This document shows, in pieces, positions 15,014-23,993 of a stretch of 64,000 bases of DNA. Numbering within the stretch: the stretch's first letter is position 1; every line of letters starts with the position of its first letter. Origin of the DNA: Mesobacterium_A hydrothermale (GTDB lineage Bacteria > Pseudomonadota > Alphaproteobacteria > Rhodobacterales > Rhodobacteraceae); the NCBI RefSeq assembly GCF_035818635.1, contig NZ_JAYLLH010000002.1:1-64000 (forward strand), read 5' to 3'. The notes under the pieces were generated by a model. That model was given only the letters and a program-made list of their open reading frames with translations, ran no database searches and was not told where the DNA came from. A program made the translations under genes and the position numbers.

Positions 15014-16606
15014 CTATCCATAAACCGCCAGCATCGCCTTGAGATCCGCCAGCGTGTTGGCCTCTTGCGCCGGCTTGTCCTGCCGCCAGCGCGCCATGCG
15101 CGGAAACCGCAGCGCCACGCCGGACTTGTGCCGGGGGCTTTCCTGTATCCCTTCAAAGGCGATCTCGAACACCAGGTCCGGGCGCACCTGCCGCACCGGG
15201 CCAAAGCGTTGCACCGTGTTCTTGCGGACCCAGGCGGTGATCTGGCGAAACTCATCATCGGTCAGCCCGGAATAGGCCTTGGTGAACGGCACCAGGTCGT
15301 TGCCCTGCCAGACCGCGAAGGTGAAATCTGTGTACAGGGTCGCGCGCCGTCCGTGCCCCGCCTGCGCATAGATCATCACCGCGTCGATGGTCAGCGGGTC
15401 CAGCTTCCATTTCCACCAGTCGCCGCGCTTGCGCCCGGCGTGATAGGGGCTGTCCTTGCGCTTCAGCATCAGCCCCTCGGCGCGATGGTCGCGGGCGGTG
15501 GCGCGAACCCGGGCCAGCGCGTCCCAATCGTCCGCTTCGATCAGGGGTGAGGGGCGCACCGGCGCGTCCTGCGGCACATCCTTCAGCAGCGCCTCCAGTC
15601 GCGCGCGCCGGTCCGACAGCGGCGCGGCGCGCAGGTCTTGCCCGCCGTCCTCCAGCAGGTCATAGGCCAGCAGGATCACCCGCGCCTCGGCCAGCAGTTT
15701 CTTCGGCACCGTCTTGCGCCCGATCCGTTTCTGCAGCGTGGCAAAGGGCAGGGGCGCTGTGCCGTCCCAGGCCACGATCTCTCCGTCCAGCACGGTGCCG
15801 TCGGGCAGGAAATCCACCGCGCGCGCCAGGTCCGGGAACCGGTCGGTCATCAACTCTTCGCCCCGCGACCAGACGTGATGCGCGCCGCCGCGCAGGATCA
15901 GCTGCCCGCGGATGCCGTCCCATTTCCATTCCGCCAGCCAGGCGTCACGAGGGCCAAGCCCGTCGGGCGCTGCGTCCAGACCATGGGCCAGGCAGAATGG
16001 ATAGGGGCGGCTGTCGTCGGCTTGCGCGTCCTCTGCCTCGATCAGCGCGTGATAGCTCGTGGTCTCGGGCGTCCAGTTTCCCATCAGCCGGTGCGCCAGC
16101 GCGGCTTCGTCCTGACCGGTGGCGCGGGCGAGCGCCCGGGTCATCAGTTTCTGGCTGACCCCGATGCGGAACCCACCCGTGATCAGCTTGTTGAACAGAA
16201 ACCGTTCGGTCGTGTTCAACCTGTCCCAGGCGTTCAGGATGACCGGTTTGCGCGCTTCGCTGTCAACATGATGAAGCCCCTGTAACACGCTGATCCAATG
16301 CGATAATGGCAGGTCCTCTGTTGCCGTTGAAGGGGGCAGGATCAGGGCGATGGTCTCGGCCAGATCCCCGACCACGGGATAGCACTCTTCCAGCAACCAC
16401 AGCGGCACGCCGGCCCGGTCGGCCGCCCATTCCCGCAGTTGCGTGGTGGTCACGGCACGCTTCGGGCGCCGACCGGAAAACAACGCGATGCACCACAGCT
16501 TGTCGGCCTCGCTGGCCTGGGTGAAAAACTCTGCCAAGGCGTTTGTTTTTGCGCTGGTTTTCGTCGTTTGATCCAGGGCGTGAAAAAGCGTGGCAAAGGC
16601 TTTCAT
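15014..16606 (-). CDS. ATP-dependent DNA ligase (exonuclease-associated type)
   Basis: A 530-residue ATP-dependent ligase. The nucleotidyl-transfer motif I is EWKWDGIRGQ (Lys near 221 is adenylated), followed by motif III VLDGEIVAW, motif IV EGLMLKRK and motif V GDWWKWKL, then the OB-fold. The N-terminal 200 residues are the DNA-binding domain. It is the DNA-repair ligase normally found beside a metallo-beta-lactamase exonuclease and often an Lhr helicase. Here the exonuclease is 4 bp upstream-overlapped (ATGA) but no lhr or MPE phosphoesterase gene follows; the next gene is pepF. It is not the essential NAD-dependent ligase. Confidence 0.93.
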   Translation of the reverse strand: MKAFATLFHALDQTTKTSAKTNALAEFFTQASEADKLWCIALFSGRRPKRAVTTTQLREWAADRAGVPLWLLEECYPVVGDLAETIALILPPSTATEDLPLSHWISVLQGLHHVDSEARKPVILNAWDRLNTTERFLFNKLITGGFRIGVSQKLMTRALARATGQDEAALAHRLMGNWTPETTSYHALIEAEDAQADDSRPYPFCLAHGLDAAPDGLGPRDAWLAEWKWDGIRGQLILRGGAHHVWSRGEELMTDRFPDLARAVDFLPDGTVLDGEIVAWDGTAPLPFATLQKRIGRKTVPKKLLAEARVILLAYDLLEDGGQDLRAAPLSDRRARLEALLKDVPQDAPVRPSPLIEADDWDALARVRATARDHRAEGLMLKRKDSPYHAGRKRGDWWKWKLDPLTIDAVMIYAQAGHGRRATLYTDFTFAVWQGNDLVPFTKAYSGLTDDEFRQITAWVRKNTVQRFGPVRQVRPDLVFEIAFEGIQESPRHKSGVALRFPRMARWRQDKPAQEANTLADLKAMLAVYG

Positions 16607-17598
16607 GCCGCGTCCTCTTCGGCGGTGCCGAACTCTGTTGGAACCACCTGCGCGATCCAGCCGGATTCGTTCAGATAACGCGCAAAGATATCCGTATAAC
16701 CATGTGTAAAATATATGCTTTCTGCGCCCGTTTCCCGGATTGCAGACAGCAGGCCCGGCCAGTCCGCGTGGTCCGACAGCACAAAACCCCGATCCACCGA
16801 CCGCCGCCGCCGAACCCCACGCAAAGCCATCCAGCCAGACGCGAACCCCGTTGCTGCCGGGCCGAACCGCCGGGCCCAGGCGCTGCCAAGCGCCGCGGGT
16901 GGGGCGATGACCAGCGCGCCGGCGTGGGATTTCACGTCCAGCTCTGGCGTGACCGGCACGGTGGCGGGCAGAGCCAGCCCTTGCGCCCGCAACACCGCGT
17001 TGGTGGCTTCGACTGCGCCGTGGGTCAGGATCGGGCCGATGCCACTGTCCACCAGTCCCATCAGCCGCTGCGCCTTGCCCAGCGAATAGGCCCCCAGGAT
17101 CGACACCCGCCCCGCCGCCGCGTTGCCCGCCCACCAGTCATTGATCTGCCGGCCGACAACCGCCTGCGGCGCCCATGTGAACACCGGCAGACCAAAGGTG
17201 CATTCACTGATGAAGGCGTGGCACCGGATCGGCTCGAACGATTCGCACAGCCCGTCGGGTTCGACCTTGTAGTCGCCCGACACCACCCAGACCTCGCCCC
17301 CGACCTCGACCCGCACCTGCGCGCTGCCGGGCAGGTGTCCGGCCGGGTGCAGCGACACGCGGGCCGCGCCGATCTGGCGCACCTCGCCGAAGCGCAGCGT
17401 TTCCGGCGCGACCCCCAGCCGGTGCCGGATCACCGGCGCGGCGACATCGGTGCACAGGTAATGCTGGTGGCCGGGCCGGGCGTGGTCGGCATGGCCATGG
17501 GTGATGACCGCGCGCTCCACCGGTCGCCACGGGTCGATATGGAACCCACCCGCCGGGCAGAAAATGCCATTTTCGGTGAATTTCAGAACGTCGCCCAT
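16603..17598 (-). CDS. Ligase-associated DNA exonuclease (metallo-beta-lactamase fold)
   Basis: A 331-residue metallo-beta-lactamase/beta-CASP protein. The zinc motif HGHADHAR (about 34-41) is intact, with GDYKVEPDG (Asp ligand) and SDHADWPGL near the C-terminus as later metal and beta-CASP motifs. Known relatives degrade DNA and are encoded next to an ATP-dependent ligase, as here, where the ligase start overlaps this stop by 4 bp. The pair likely works in strand-break repair. Start ATG 17598 gives MGDVLKFTENGIFCP, the family N-terminus. Confidence 0.92.
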   Translation of the reverse strand: MGDVLKFTENGIFCPAGGFHIDPWRPVERAVITHGHADHARPGHQHYLCTDVAAPVIRHRLGVAPETLRFGEVRQIGAARVSLHPAGHLPGSAQVRVEVGGEVWVVSGDYKVEPDGLCESFEPIRCHAFISECTFGLPVFTWAPQAVVGRQINDWWAGNAAAGRVSILGAYSLGKAQRLMGLVDSGIGPILTHGAVEATNAVLRAQGLALPATVPVTPELDVKSHAGALVIAPPAALGSAWARRFGPAATGFASGWMALRGVRRRRSVDRGFVLSDHADWPGLLSAIRETGAESIYFTHGYTDIFARYLNESGWIAQVVPTEFGTAEEDAA

Positions 17599-17637
17599 GA
17601 CGCCGACGATAGGCCGTTCAGCGCTGGGGTCCAGCCA

Positions 17638-18609
17638 TCAGGCTGAGATCGCCGTGCCGTTGCCGTCATGGCCCCGCGCGGCATCGAACAGGGCCACGGC
17701 ACTGTCGGCGATATGGGCGCGCACCTGCGGGCCTTCCATCAGCACCTCATGTTCGCCGCCGGCGATCAGTTCCAGCCGCCCGCCCGGCCAATGGGCCATG
17801 CGGTCGCGGATCCGGTCGGTGTCGACGATCCGCTCATTGCTGCCGACAAAGGTCAGGCAGGGCAGGTCGGGCGACGCCCGCCCCGCCAGTGTGCGGCAAT
17901 CGGCCAGCGCCTCGTTCAGCCAGCGCAGCGACGGGCCGCCCAGTTGCAACGACGGCTCTGCCAGAACCTGTGCGCGCATGTATTCGAACATCTCGCGATC
18001 GGTGGTCAGGGTATTGCCTTCAAACGGTTCCGACGCGACATAGCTGTCGGATTTCGTGCCCGGCGCGATCTTGTGGCCCAGTCCAACCTTGGCGCCGCCC
18101 CAACTCAGCGCCCAGGCCGCGGGCCGCATCAGGGCCGAGATCTGGATCCCCCACATCGGACCGGTGAAGACGGCAGAGGCCACCGCAATCCCCCGCATCG
18201 CGGCGCGCAGCCCGATGGCACCGCCCATCGAATGGGCCATCAGGTGCCACGGACGCGGCAAATTCAGCGTGACGGCAGCGTGCAGGGCGGCATCGACATC
18301 TTTCTGGAAGTCGGTGAAGTGATCGACATGGCCGATCCGGTCATTGTGCAAAAGCCGGTCGGCCAAGCCCTGGCCGCGCCAGTCTATCGCCAGAACGGTA
18401 TAGCCCCGGGCCACGAAATCCGCGGCGGTGCGGCCATATTTTTCAACGTATTCGGTACGTCCAGGGAAAAGCAGCACCGTCCCACGCGCCTGTTCGCAGG
18501 CGAACACGCCAACGCGGATGCGCACGCCGTCAGCGGCGTGCAGCCAATAGGCCCGGCTGCCTTCGGGGCCCTGTGCCAGGTTGGCATGGAACGGTGCCGG
18601 TTCAAGCAT
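17638..18609 (-). CDS. Alpha/beta hydrolase, lysophospholipase-like
   Basis: A 323-residue alpha/beta hydrolase of the monoacylglycerol lipase/lysophospholipase group (Hydrolase_4). The oxyanion block LLFPGRTEYVEKYG (about 46-59), DWRGQGLA (about 75-82), nucleophile elbow AHSMGG, and His in GGEHEVL are in order. No signal peptide. Its start overlaps the stop of the SCP2 gene by one base (TGATG), so the two are co-translated; both fit lipid handling. Substrate unknown. Confidence 0.87.
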   Translation of the reverse strand: MLEPAPFHANLAQGPEGSRAYWLHAADGVRIRVGVFACEQARGTVLLFPGRTEYVEKYGRTAADFVARGYTVLAIDWRGQGLADRLLHNDRIGHVDHFTDFQKDVDAALHAAVTLNLPRPWHLMAHSMGGAIGLRAAMRGIAVASAVFTGPMWGIQISALMRPAAWALSWGGAKVGLGHKIAPGTKSDSYVASEPFEGNTLTTDREMFEYMRAQVLAEPSLQLGGPSLRWLNEALADCRTLAGRASPDLPCLTFVGSNERIVDTDRIRDRMAHWPGGRLELIAGGEHEVLMEGPQVRAHIADSAVALFDAARGHDGNGTAISA

Positions 18610-18899
18610 CAGGCCAGGACCGACGCCAGTTTCATTGCCGCACCCATGTCACCGTCAACCGACAGCTTGCCCGACATGAAGGCCGCGGTGGGGTTCAGGT
18701 CGCCTGCAAGGATCTGCTGGAACGTGTCGACATCGGCCGACAGGGTCACATCGGCATCGTCATCGCCGGCGCGCACACCATCGGCGTCGATGATCAGGCT
18801 GCCTTCGCCTTCGATCTCGAACTTGGCCACGCCGTCAAAGCCGTCGCCGCCCAGTTTCTCCGACAGGGCGGACACGGCCGCGGACACGATATCGCTCAT
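18609..18899 (-). CDS. SCP2 sterol-binding domain protein
   Basis: A 96-residue single SCP2 domain, a lipid-binding fold. The C-terminal block GDLNPTAAFMSGKLSVDGDM (about 66-85) is the family hallmark, and VTLSADVDTFQQILAG precedes it. It binds hydrophobic ligands such as fatty acyl groups in other organisms; the bacterial ligand is unknown. It is the first gene of a two-gene operon with the lipase-like hydrolase and is divergent from a TPR gene. Confidence 0.92.
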   Translation of the reverse strand: MSDIVSAAVSALSEKLGGDGFDGVAKFEIEGEGSLIIDADGVRAGDDDADVTLSADVDTFQQILAGDLNPTAAFMSGKLSVDGDMGAAMKLASVLA

Positions 18900-18967
18900 T
18901 CTGCGCTCTCCTTCAGTTGACTTGCGCGGGGCTGGTATTTCCCCGCGTCTGCGCTACAGTCGGGACT

Positions 18968-19528
18968 ATGAGCACGCAGTCTGTCAAACTCAACGGTATC
19001 GTGGCGGCAGCCATCGGCCTAGTCATGAATTCCCTACCTGCCCATGCGCAGGAAAGCGCCGAAGCGCAGTTGCTGCGCGAGTTGAAAGAGGCCGCGCCGA
19101 CGCAGGCAGAGCGAGTCGCAAACCGGTTGATCATCGAATGGTCGAAATCCGGCTCTGCGGCGATGGACCTGCTGCTCAAGCGCGGGCGCGACGCGCTGGA
19201 AGTGCAGAAATTCGACGTTGCCATCGAACATTTCACCGCGCTGACAGACCATGCGCCGGATTTTGCCGAAGGCTGGCAGGGGCTGGCGCTGGCCTACTTC
19301 AGCAAGGATATGTACGGCCCCGCGCTGGATGCGCTGGAACATACGCTGGCGCTGAACCCGAACCATTTCGGGGCCATGCGCGGTCTTGGCGCACTGTTCG
19401 AACGGGTCGGAAAGCCCGATCTTGCCTACAAGGCCTACCAGAAGGTACTTGAGGTGCATCCGCATGACGCCGACGTAACCGAGGCCGTCAAGCGGCTGGC
19501 CCCCCAGGTGACCGGGACGGCCCTGTAA
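18968..19528 (+). CDS. Periplasmic TPR protein
   Basis: A 186-residue protein with a signal peptide (residues about 1-29, ending AHA) and three tetratricopeptide repeats between about 70 and 175: AIEHFTALTDHAPDFAEGWQ, ALDALEHTLALNPNHFGAMR and LAYKAYQKVLEVHPHDAD. TPR proteins serve as binding scaffolds; partner unknown. Start ATG 18968 was chosen because it gives a proper signal peptide; an earlier in-frame ATG adds an unsupported extension. The helicase gene begins 24 bp later. Confidence 0.85.
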   Translation: MSTQSVKLNGIVAAAIGLVMNSLPAHAQESAEAQLLRELKEAAPTQAERVANRLIIEWSKSGSAAMDLLLKRGRDALEVQKFDVAIEHFTALTDHAPDFAEGWQGLALAYFSKDMYGPALDALEHTLALNPNHFGAMRGLGALFERVGKPDLAYKAYQKVLEVHPHDADVTEAVKRLAPQVTGTAL

Positions 19529-19552
19529 CGCAACAGACGCAAAGGGCGCCGC

Positions 19553-22351
19553 ATGGCTCAGCGTGCGCGGATCGCGGCCGTCCTTGGCCCGACCAACACC
19601 GGCAAGACCCACTATGCCATCGAGCGGATGCTGGCCCACCGGACAGGCATGATCGGCCTGCCGCTGCGCCTTCTTGCGCGCGAGGTCTATGACAAGATCG
19701 TCGGTCTGCGCGGTCCCGGCGTCGTGGCGCTGGTCACCGGCGAGGAACGGATCGTGCCGCCGCGCGCCGCGTATTGGGTCTGCACGGTCGAGGCGATGCC
19801 CGAAGGCATGGGCTGCGATTTTGTCGCCATCGACGAAATCCAGCTTTGCGCCGATCCCGAGCGCGGCCATGTCTTCACCGACCGTCTGCTCAGGATGCGA
19901 GGCACGCAGGAAACCCTGTTCATGGGCTCTGACACCATGCGTGGCCCGATTTCGCAACTGGTGCCGGGGGTGGAATTCGTTCGCCGCGAGCGGATGAGCC
20001 AATTGGCCTATTCTGGTTCGAAAAAGATAAGCAGACTGCAGCCAAGGACCGCAATCGTCGGATTTTCGGTTGAGAATGTCTATGCCATAGCCGAGCTCCT
20101 GCGCCGGCAAAAGGGCGGTGCGGCGGTCGTGATGGGGGCGCTGTCGCCGCGCACGCGCAACGCGCAGGTGGCGCTGTATCAAAATGGCGATGTCGATTTC
20201 CTGGTGGCCACCGATGCCATCGGCATGGGGTTGAATCTGGATATCACCCATGTCGCCTTCAGCAGCCTGACCAAGTTCGACGGCCGCCGGATGCGTCCGC
20301 TGATGCCGAATGAGCTGGCGCAGATTGCCGGCCGGGCCGGGCGTGGCATGACCCCCGGCACTTTCGGTGTGACCGGAGAGGCACCGCCGATTCCGGACGA
20401 GGTGGCGGACGCGATCTGCAATCACCGCTTCACGCCGCTCAAGAAACTGAACTGGCGCAATGCCGCGCTCAGCTTTGGCAGCATTGACCGGCTGATCGCC
20501 TCGCTTGAACAGGGGCCGGACAACCAGATGCTGACCAAGGCGCGCGAGGCCGACGACCTTATGGCGCTGCGCACACTGGCGCAGGACGGCGAGGTCTTTG
20601 CCCGTGCCTCGGATCCGGCGTCGGTACAACTGCTGTGGGATGTCTGCCGGATTCCCGATTTCCGCGGCATCAGCCATGCCGAACACGCCGGGCTTCTGGA
20701 AACGATCTACAAGCATTTGCATGAAAAAGGGGCAGTGCCGGACGATTTCATGGCACGCCAGGTCAAGCGCATCGATCGGACCGATGGCGACATTGACACA
20801 TTGTCGAAACGTTTGGCCTATATCCGCACTTGGACGTATGTTGCACAGCGCAAAGGCTGGGTGCATGACGAAAGCTATTGGCGCGACCGCACCCGCGCTG
20901 TAGAAGACAGCCTGTCAGATGCATTGCACGACCGTCTGACGCAAAGGTTTGTTGACCGGCGCACATCTGTGCTGCTGCGCCGGTTGAAGCAGAAGGAGGC
21001 CCTTTTGGCCGAAGTGAACGATAAGGGTGAAGTCACCGTCGAAGGCGAATTCGTCGGTCGGCTCGAAGGGTTCCGGTTCCGCCAGGACCAGGGCGCAACA
21101 GGGCAAGAGGCCAAGACGCTCAAGGCGGCCTCGATCCAGGCGTTGCAGCCGCATTTCCACTTGCGCGCGGACCGCTTCTATAACGCCCCCGATACCGAGA
21201 TCGACTTCACCGAACAGGGCGGTCTGATGTGGGGCGAACAGGCGGTGGGTCGCCTTGCACCAGGCGATGACGCGATGAAGCCGCGTGTCGTGGCCTTCGT
21301 CGATGATGAAGCCGGGCCGGACGTTATGCAGAAGGTGCAGCGCCGCCTGCAGCATTTCATCGACCGAAAGATCGCCGCGCTGTTCGAGCCGCTTCTGGCG
21401 ATCCAGCGCGACGAGGCGCTGACCGGTCTGGCGCGCGGCTTTGGCTTCCGCATGGTCGAGTCGCTGGGCATCCTGCCCCGGGCCGATGTGGCGGACGAGG
21501 TCAAGGCGCTGGACCAGGAGTCGCGCGCCGCTCTGCGCAAGCACGGGATCCGGTTTGGCCAGTTCACCATCTTCCTGCCCGCGCTGCTGAAACCCGCGCC
21601 CACGCGTCTGCGCCTGGTGCTGTGGAGCCTGGCCAACGGGCTGGACGACTTCCCCGAGGCGCCGCCGCCGGGGCTGGTCACCGTGCCCAACATCGACGCC
21701 GTGCCGGATGTGCACTATACCATCGCGGGCTATCGCGCCGCGGGCAGCCGTGCGATCCGCATCGACATGCTGGAGCGTCTGGCCGACCTGCTGCGCGCCG
21801 AAGACAGCCGCGGCGGGTTCGAAGCCAAGGCCGACATGCTGTCGATCACCGGCATGACGCTGGAACAGTTCGCCGACCTGATGCAGGGGCTGGGCTACAA
21901 GGCCGAAAAGGGCGAGCGCCCCAAGGTGAAGCCCGTCGCGGAAACCCTTGCAACCGCGGAAGAAACCGCAGCCGAAGCCCCGGCCGAAGCAGCCGCCGCC
22001 GCCGCCGCGGTCCCCGCCGAGGCGCAGCCGGAGACCCCCGCAGAGGCCCCGGCCGAGCCCGAGGTCGAAGTGTTCTATACCTTCACCTGGGGCGGCAACC
22101 GTGGCAACACCCAGCGCCGTGGCCAGGGCCAGGGTCAGGGCCGCCGCAATGCCGACCGGGGTGACCGGGGCGAACGCAGCGACCGTGGCGGCGACAAACC
22201 GCGCGGCAAGGGCAAGCCCAAGGGCGGCAAGCGTCCGCCGCGCGACGAGGGCGCCAAGACGTATCAAGCGCGTCCGCCCAAGAAGGAAAAGCCGATCGAC
22301 CCCGACAACCCCTTTGCGGCTGCGCTGATGGGGTTGAAGGGCAAGTCCTAA
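19553..22351 (+). CDS. Suv3-like DEAD-type RNA helicase
   Basis: A 932-residue superfamily 2 helicase related to mitochondrial SUV3. Walker A is GPTNTGKTH (12-20), the Walker B box is AIDEIQLC (DEIQ instead of DEAD), and motifs V-VI are ATDAIGMGLNLD and QIAGRAGR. A middle region with conserved domains is followed, after about residue 790, by a low-complexity tail of Ala/Pro/Glu then Gly/Arg/Gln-rich sequence, a likely RNA-binding arm. Its role is probably RNA processing or decay. The S4-domain gene starts immediately after its stop (0 bp). Confidence 0.92.
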   Translation: MAQRARIAAVLGPTNTGKTHYAIERMLAHRTGMIGLPLRLLAREVYDKIVGLRGPGVVALVTGEERIVPPRAAYWVCTVEAMPEGMGCDFVAIDEIQLCADPERGHVFTDRLLRMRGTQETLFMGSDTMRGPISQLVPGVEFVRRERMSQLAYSGSKKISRLQPRTAIVGFSVENVYAIAELLRRQKGGAAVVMGALSPRTRNAQVALYQNGDVDFLVATDAIGMGLNLDITHVAFSSLTKFDGRRMRPLMPNELAQIAGRAGRGMTPGTFGVTGEAPPIPDEVADAICNHRFTPLKKLNWRNAALSFGSIDRLIASLEQGPDNQMLTKAREADDLMALRTLAQDGEVFARASDPASVQLLWDVCRIPDFRGISHAEHAGLLETIYKHLHEKGAVPDDFMARQVKRIDRTDGDIDTLSKRLAYIRTWTYVAQRKGWVHDESYWRDRTRAVEDSLSDALHDRLTQRFVDRRTSVLLRRLKQKEALLAEVNDKGEVTVEGEFVGRLEGFRFRQDQGATGQEAKTLKAASIQALQPHFHLRADRFYNAPDTEIDFTEQGGLMWGEQAVGRLAPGDDAMKPRVVAFVDDEAGPDVMQKVQRRLQHFIDRKIAALFEPLLAIQRDEALTGLARGFGFRMVESLGILPRADVADEVKALDQESRAALRKHGIRFGQFTIFLPALLKPAPTRLRLVLWSLANGLDDFPEAPPPGLVTVPNIDAVPDVHYTIAGYRAAGSRAIRIDMLERLADLLRAEDSRGGFEAKADMLSITGMTLEQFADLMQGLGYKAEKGERPKVKPVAETLATAEETAAEAPAEAAAAAAAVPAEAQPETPAEAPAEPEVEVFYTFTWGGNRGNTQRRGQGQGQGRRNADRGDRGERSDRGGDKPRGKGKPKGGKRPPRDEGAKTYQARPPKKEKPIDPDNPFAAALMGLKGKS

Positions 22352-22732
22352 GTGTCTGACGCACCGGCCCGGATCCGCATCGACAAATGGCTTTGGCAGG
22401 CCCGGTTCTTCAAGACCCGCGGCCTGTCGGCCAAGGTCGTGCAGGCCGGGCATTGCCGGGTGAACGGGCTGCACATTGCCAAACCTGCCTTCAACGTCGG
22501 GCCGGGCGATGTGCTGACCTTCCCGCAGGGACTGGACGTGCGGGTCATTCGGATCGTGGCCCTTGGCACCCGGCGCGGCCCGGCGCCCGAAGCGCAGACA
22601 TTGTACGAGGACCTGGCGCCGCCGCCGCCGCGTGACGCAGAGCCCGCAATTCCCAGCTTTGACGGGGGCGGGCGCCCGACCAAGAAAGATCGTCGCAAAT
22701 TGCCGCAAGCCCGGACGCTGACGCTTGATTGA
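22352..22732 (+). CDS. S4-domain RNA-binding protein (HslR-like)
   Basis: A 126-residue protein with an N-terminal S4 RNA-binding domain: RIDKWLWQARFFKTRGLSA (about 9-27) and HCRVNGLHIAKPA (about 34-46) are the heat-shock protein 15 pattern. The C-terminal 50 residues are Pro/Arg-rich. HslR rescues stalled 50S subunits carrying nascent tRNA. It starts at GTG directly after the helicase TAA, so translation is coupled. Confidence 0.88.
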   Translation: MSDAPARIRIDKWLWQARFFKTRGLSAKVVQAGHCRVNGLHIAKPAFNVGPGDVLTFPQGLDVRVIRIVALGTRRGPAPEAQTLYEDLAPPPPRDAEPAIPSFDGGGRPTKKDRRKLPQARTLTLD

Positions 22733-22787
22733 GCCGGGCATGTGGACTAGCAAGTTCGAAACGCGCCTTTCGAGGAAAGACTGACAC

Positions 22788-23126
22788 ATGACCTACGTCG
22801 TGATCGACAATTGCATCGCCTGCAAATACACCGACTGCGTTGAGGTGTGCCCCGTGGACTGCTTCTATGAGGGGGAGAACATGCTGGTGATCCACCCCGA
22901 CGAATGCATTGACTGCGGCGTTTGCGAACCGGAATGCCCGGCAGACGCGATCCGCCCGGACACCGACCCCGACATGGACAAGTGGGTCGAGTTCAACCGG
23001 AAATATTCCGAGATGTGGCCGGTGATCATTTCGAAGAAAGATCCGCTGCCGGGTTACGAAGAACGCGACGGCGAAACCGACAAGGTCAACAAATACTTCT
23101 CTGAAGCACCGGGCGAGGGTGGCTAA
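22788..23126 (+). CDS. fdxA: Ferredoxin FdxA (7Fe-8S type)
   Basis: A 112-residue ferredoxin. The first cluster site has CIACKYTDCVEVCPVDC with an unusual spacing that yields a [3Fe-4S] cluster; the second, CIDCGVCEPECP, binds a [4Fe-4S] cluster. The C-terminal extension ending near KYFSEAPGEGG is typical of alphaproteobacterial FdxA. It is an electron carrier in the cytosol. It lies 55 bp after the S4 protein gene and upstream of carD, a common order in Rhodobacterales. Confidence 0.95.
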   Translation: MTYVVIDNCIACKYTDCVEVCPVDCFYEGENMLVIHPDECIDCGVCEPECPADAIRPDTDPDMDKWVEFNRKYSEMWPVIISKKDPLPGYEERDGETDKVNKYFSEAPGEGG

Positions 23127-23413
23127 GCTTCCGATTCGCGAAACATGGCTGGCGATCTGCAGTGATTGCCTGAACGTCGCCGCGTAACCCCTTGGGGTTG
23201 CGGGCCTACATGTGCGGTAAGCGCAATGTGACTATCTTTGGCGCGTTTTTTGTGTTACAAAGTGGGTCGAATGGAAAAACCTTGCGCACACGTCCGGGAC
23301 TGTCTGCACCCGGGGGCTTAACGAAGATCGTCGAACAGGATGGACGGAGATAGGGATATCGCCGTGCGTCTTTTTTGTCGCCTCAACTTTGTGCGCTTAT
23401 GAGGACGAACTGA

Positions 23414-23923
23414 ATGACCAAGACCAAGAAACCCGAATTCCGCCCCAACGAATATGTGGTCTATCCCGCCCATGGCGTAGGACAGATCATGTCGATCGAG
23501 GAGCAGGAAATCGCCGGCATCAAGCTGGAACTGTTCGTGATCTCTTTTGAAAAGGACAAGATGACCCTGCGGGTGCCGACGCACAAGGCAACCGAGGTCG
23601 GCATGCGCAGCCTCAGCTCGCCCGATGTCGTCGCCCACGCGATGAAGACGCTGAAGGGCAAGGCCAAGGTAAAGCGCGCGATGTGGTCGCGCCGCGCGCA
23701 GGAATATGAACAAAAGATCAACTCGGGCGACCTGATCGCGATCGCAGAGGTGGTGCGCGACCTGCACCGCGCCGACGACCAGCGCGAACAGTCCTATTCC
23801 GAGCGTCAGCTTTACGAAGCCGCGCTGGAGCGCCTGACCCGTGAAGTGGCCGCCGTTGCCGGGGGCGACGAAGTGGCCGCTGCCAAGCAGGTAGACGAGG
23901 TTCTGCTGTCGCGCGCCGCATAA
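23414..23923 (+). CDS. carD: CarD family transcriptional regulator
   Basis: A 169-residue CarD/CdnL protein. The N-terminal RNA polymerase interaction domain (about 8-65) contains FRPNEYVVYPAHGVGQI, and the C-terminal helical domain contains MWSRRAQEYEQKINSGD (about 96-112). CarD binds the beta subunit and stabilises open complexes, especially at rRNA promoters. The 287-bp region upstream is gene-free, with a 14-base palindrome AACCCCTTGGGGTT at 23186-23199 and T-rich sequence near 23246, and probably holds the promoter. A terminator follows. Confidence 0.93.
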   Translation: MTKTKKPEFRPNEYVVYPAHGVGQIMSIEEQEIAGIKLELFVISFEKDKMTLRVPTHKATEVGMRSLSSPDVVAHAMKTLKGKAKVKRAMWSRRAQEYEQKINSGDLIAIAEVVRDLHRADDQREQSYSERQLYEAALERLTREVAAVAGGDEVAAAKQVDEVLLSRAA

Positions 23924-23944
23924 GGTTTCGCGACACCGCGAATG

Positions 23945-23976
23945 CAAAGGCCGGGCATCACGCCCGGCCTTTTTCG
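23945..23976 (+). terminator. Rho-independent terminator of carD
   Basis: AGGCCGGGC (23948-23956) pairs perfectly with GCCCGGCCT (23962-23970) around a 5-base loop and runs into TTTTT. It lies 25 bases after the carD stop. Confidence 0.9.
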
Positions 23977-23993
23977 TTGCACCCCGCTGGCCG

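Noticed and set aside
19034..22789. Long minus-strand frames opposite the helicase gene
   Set aside because: Antisense shadows; the plus-strand helicase carries all motifs.
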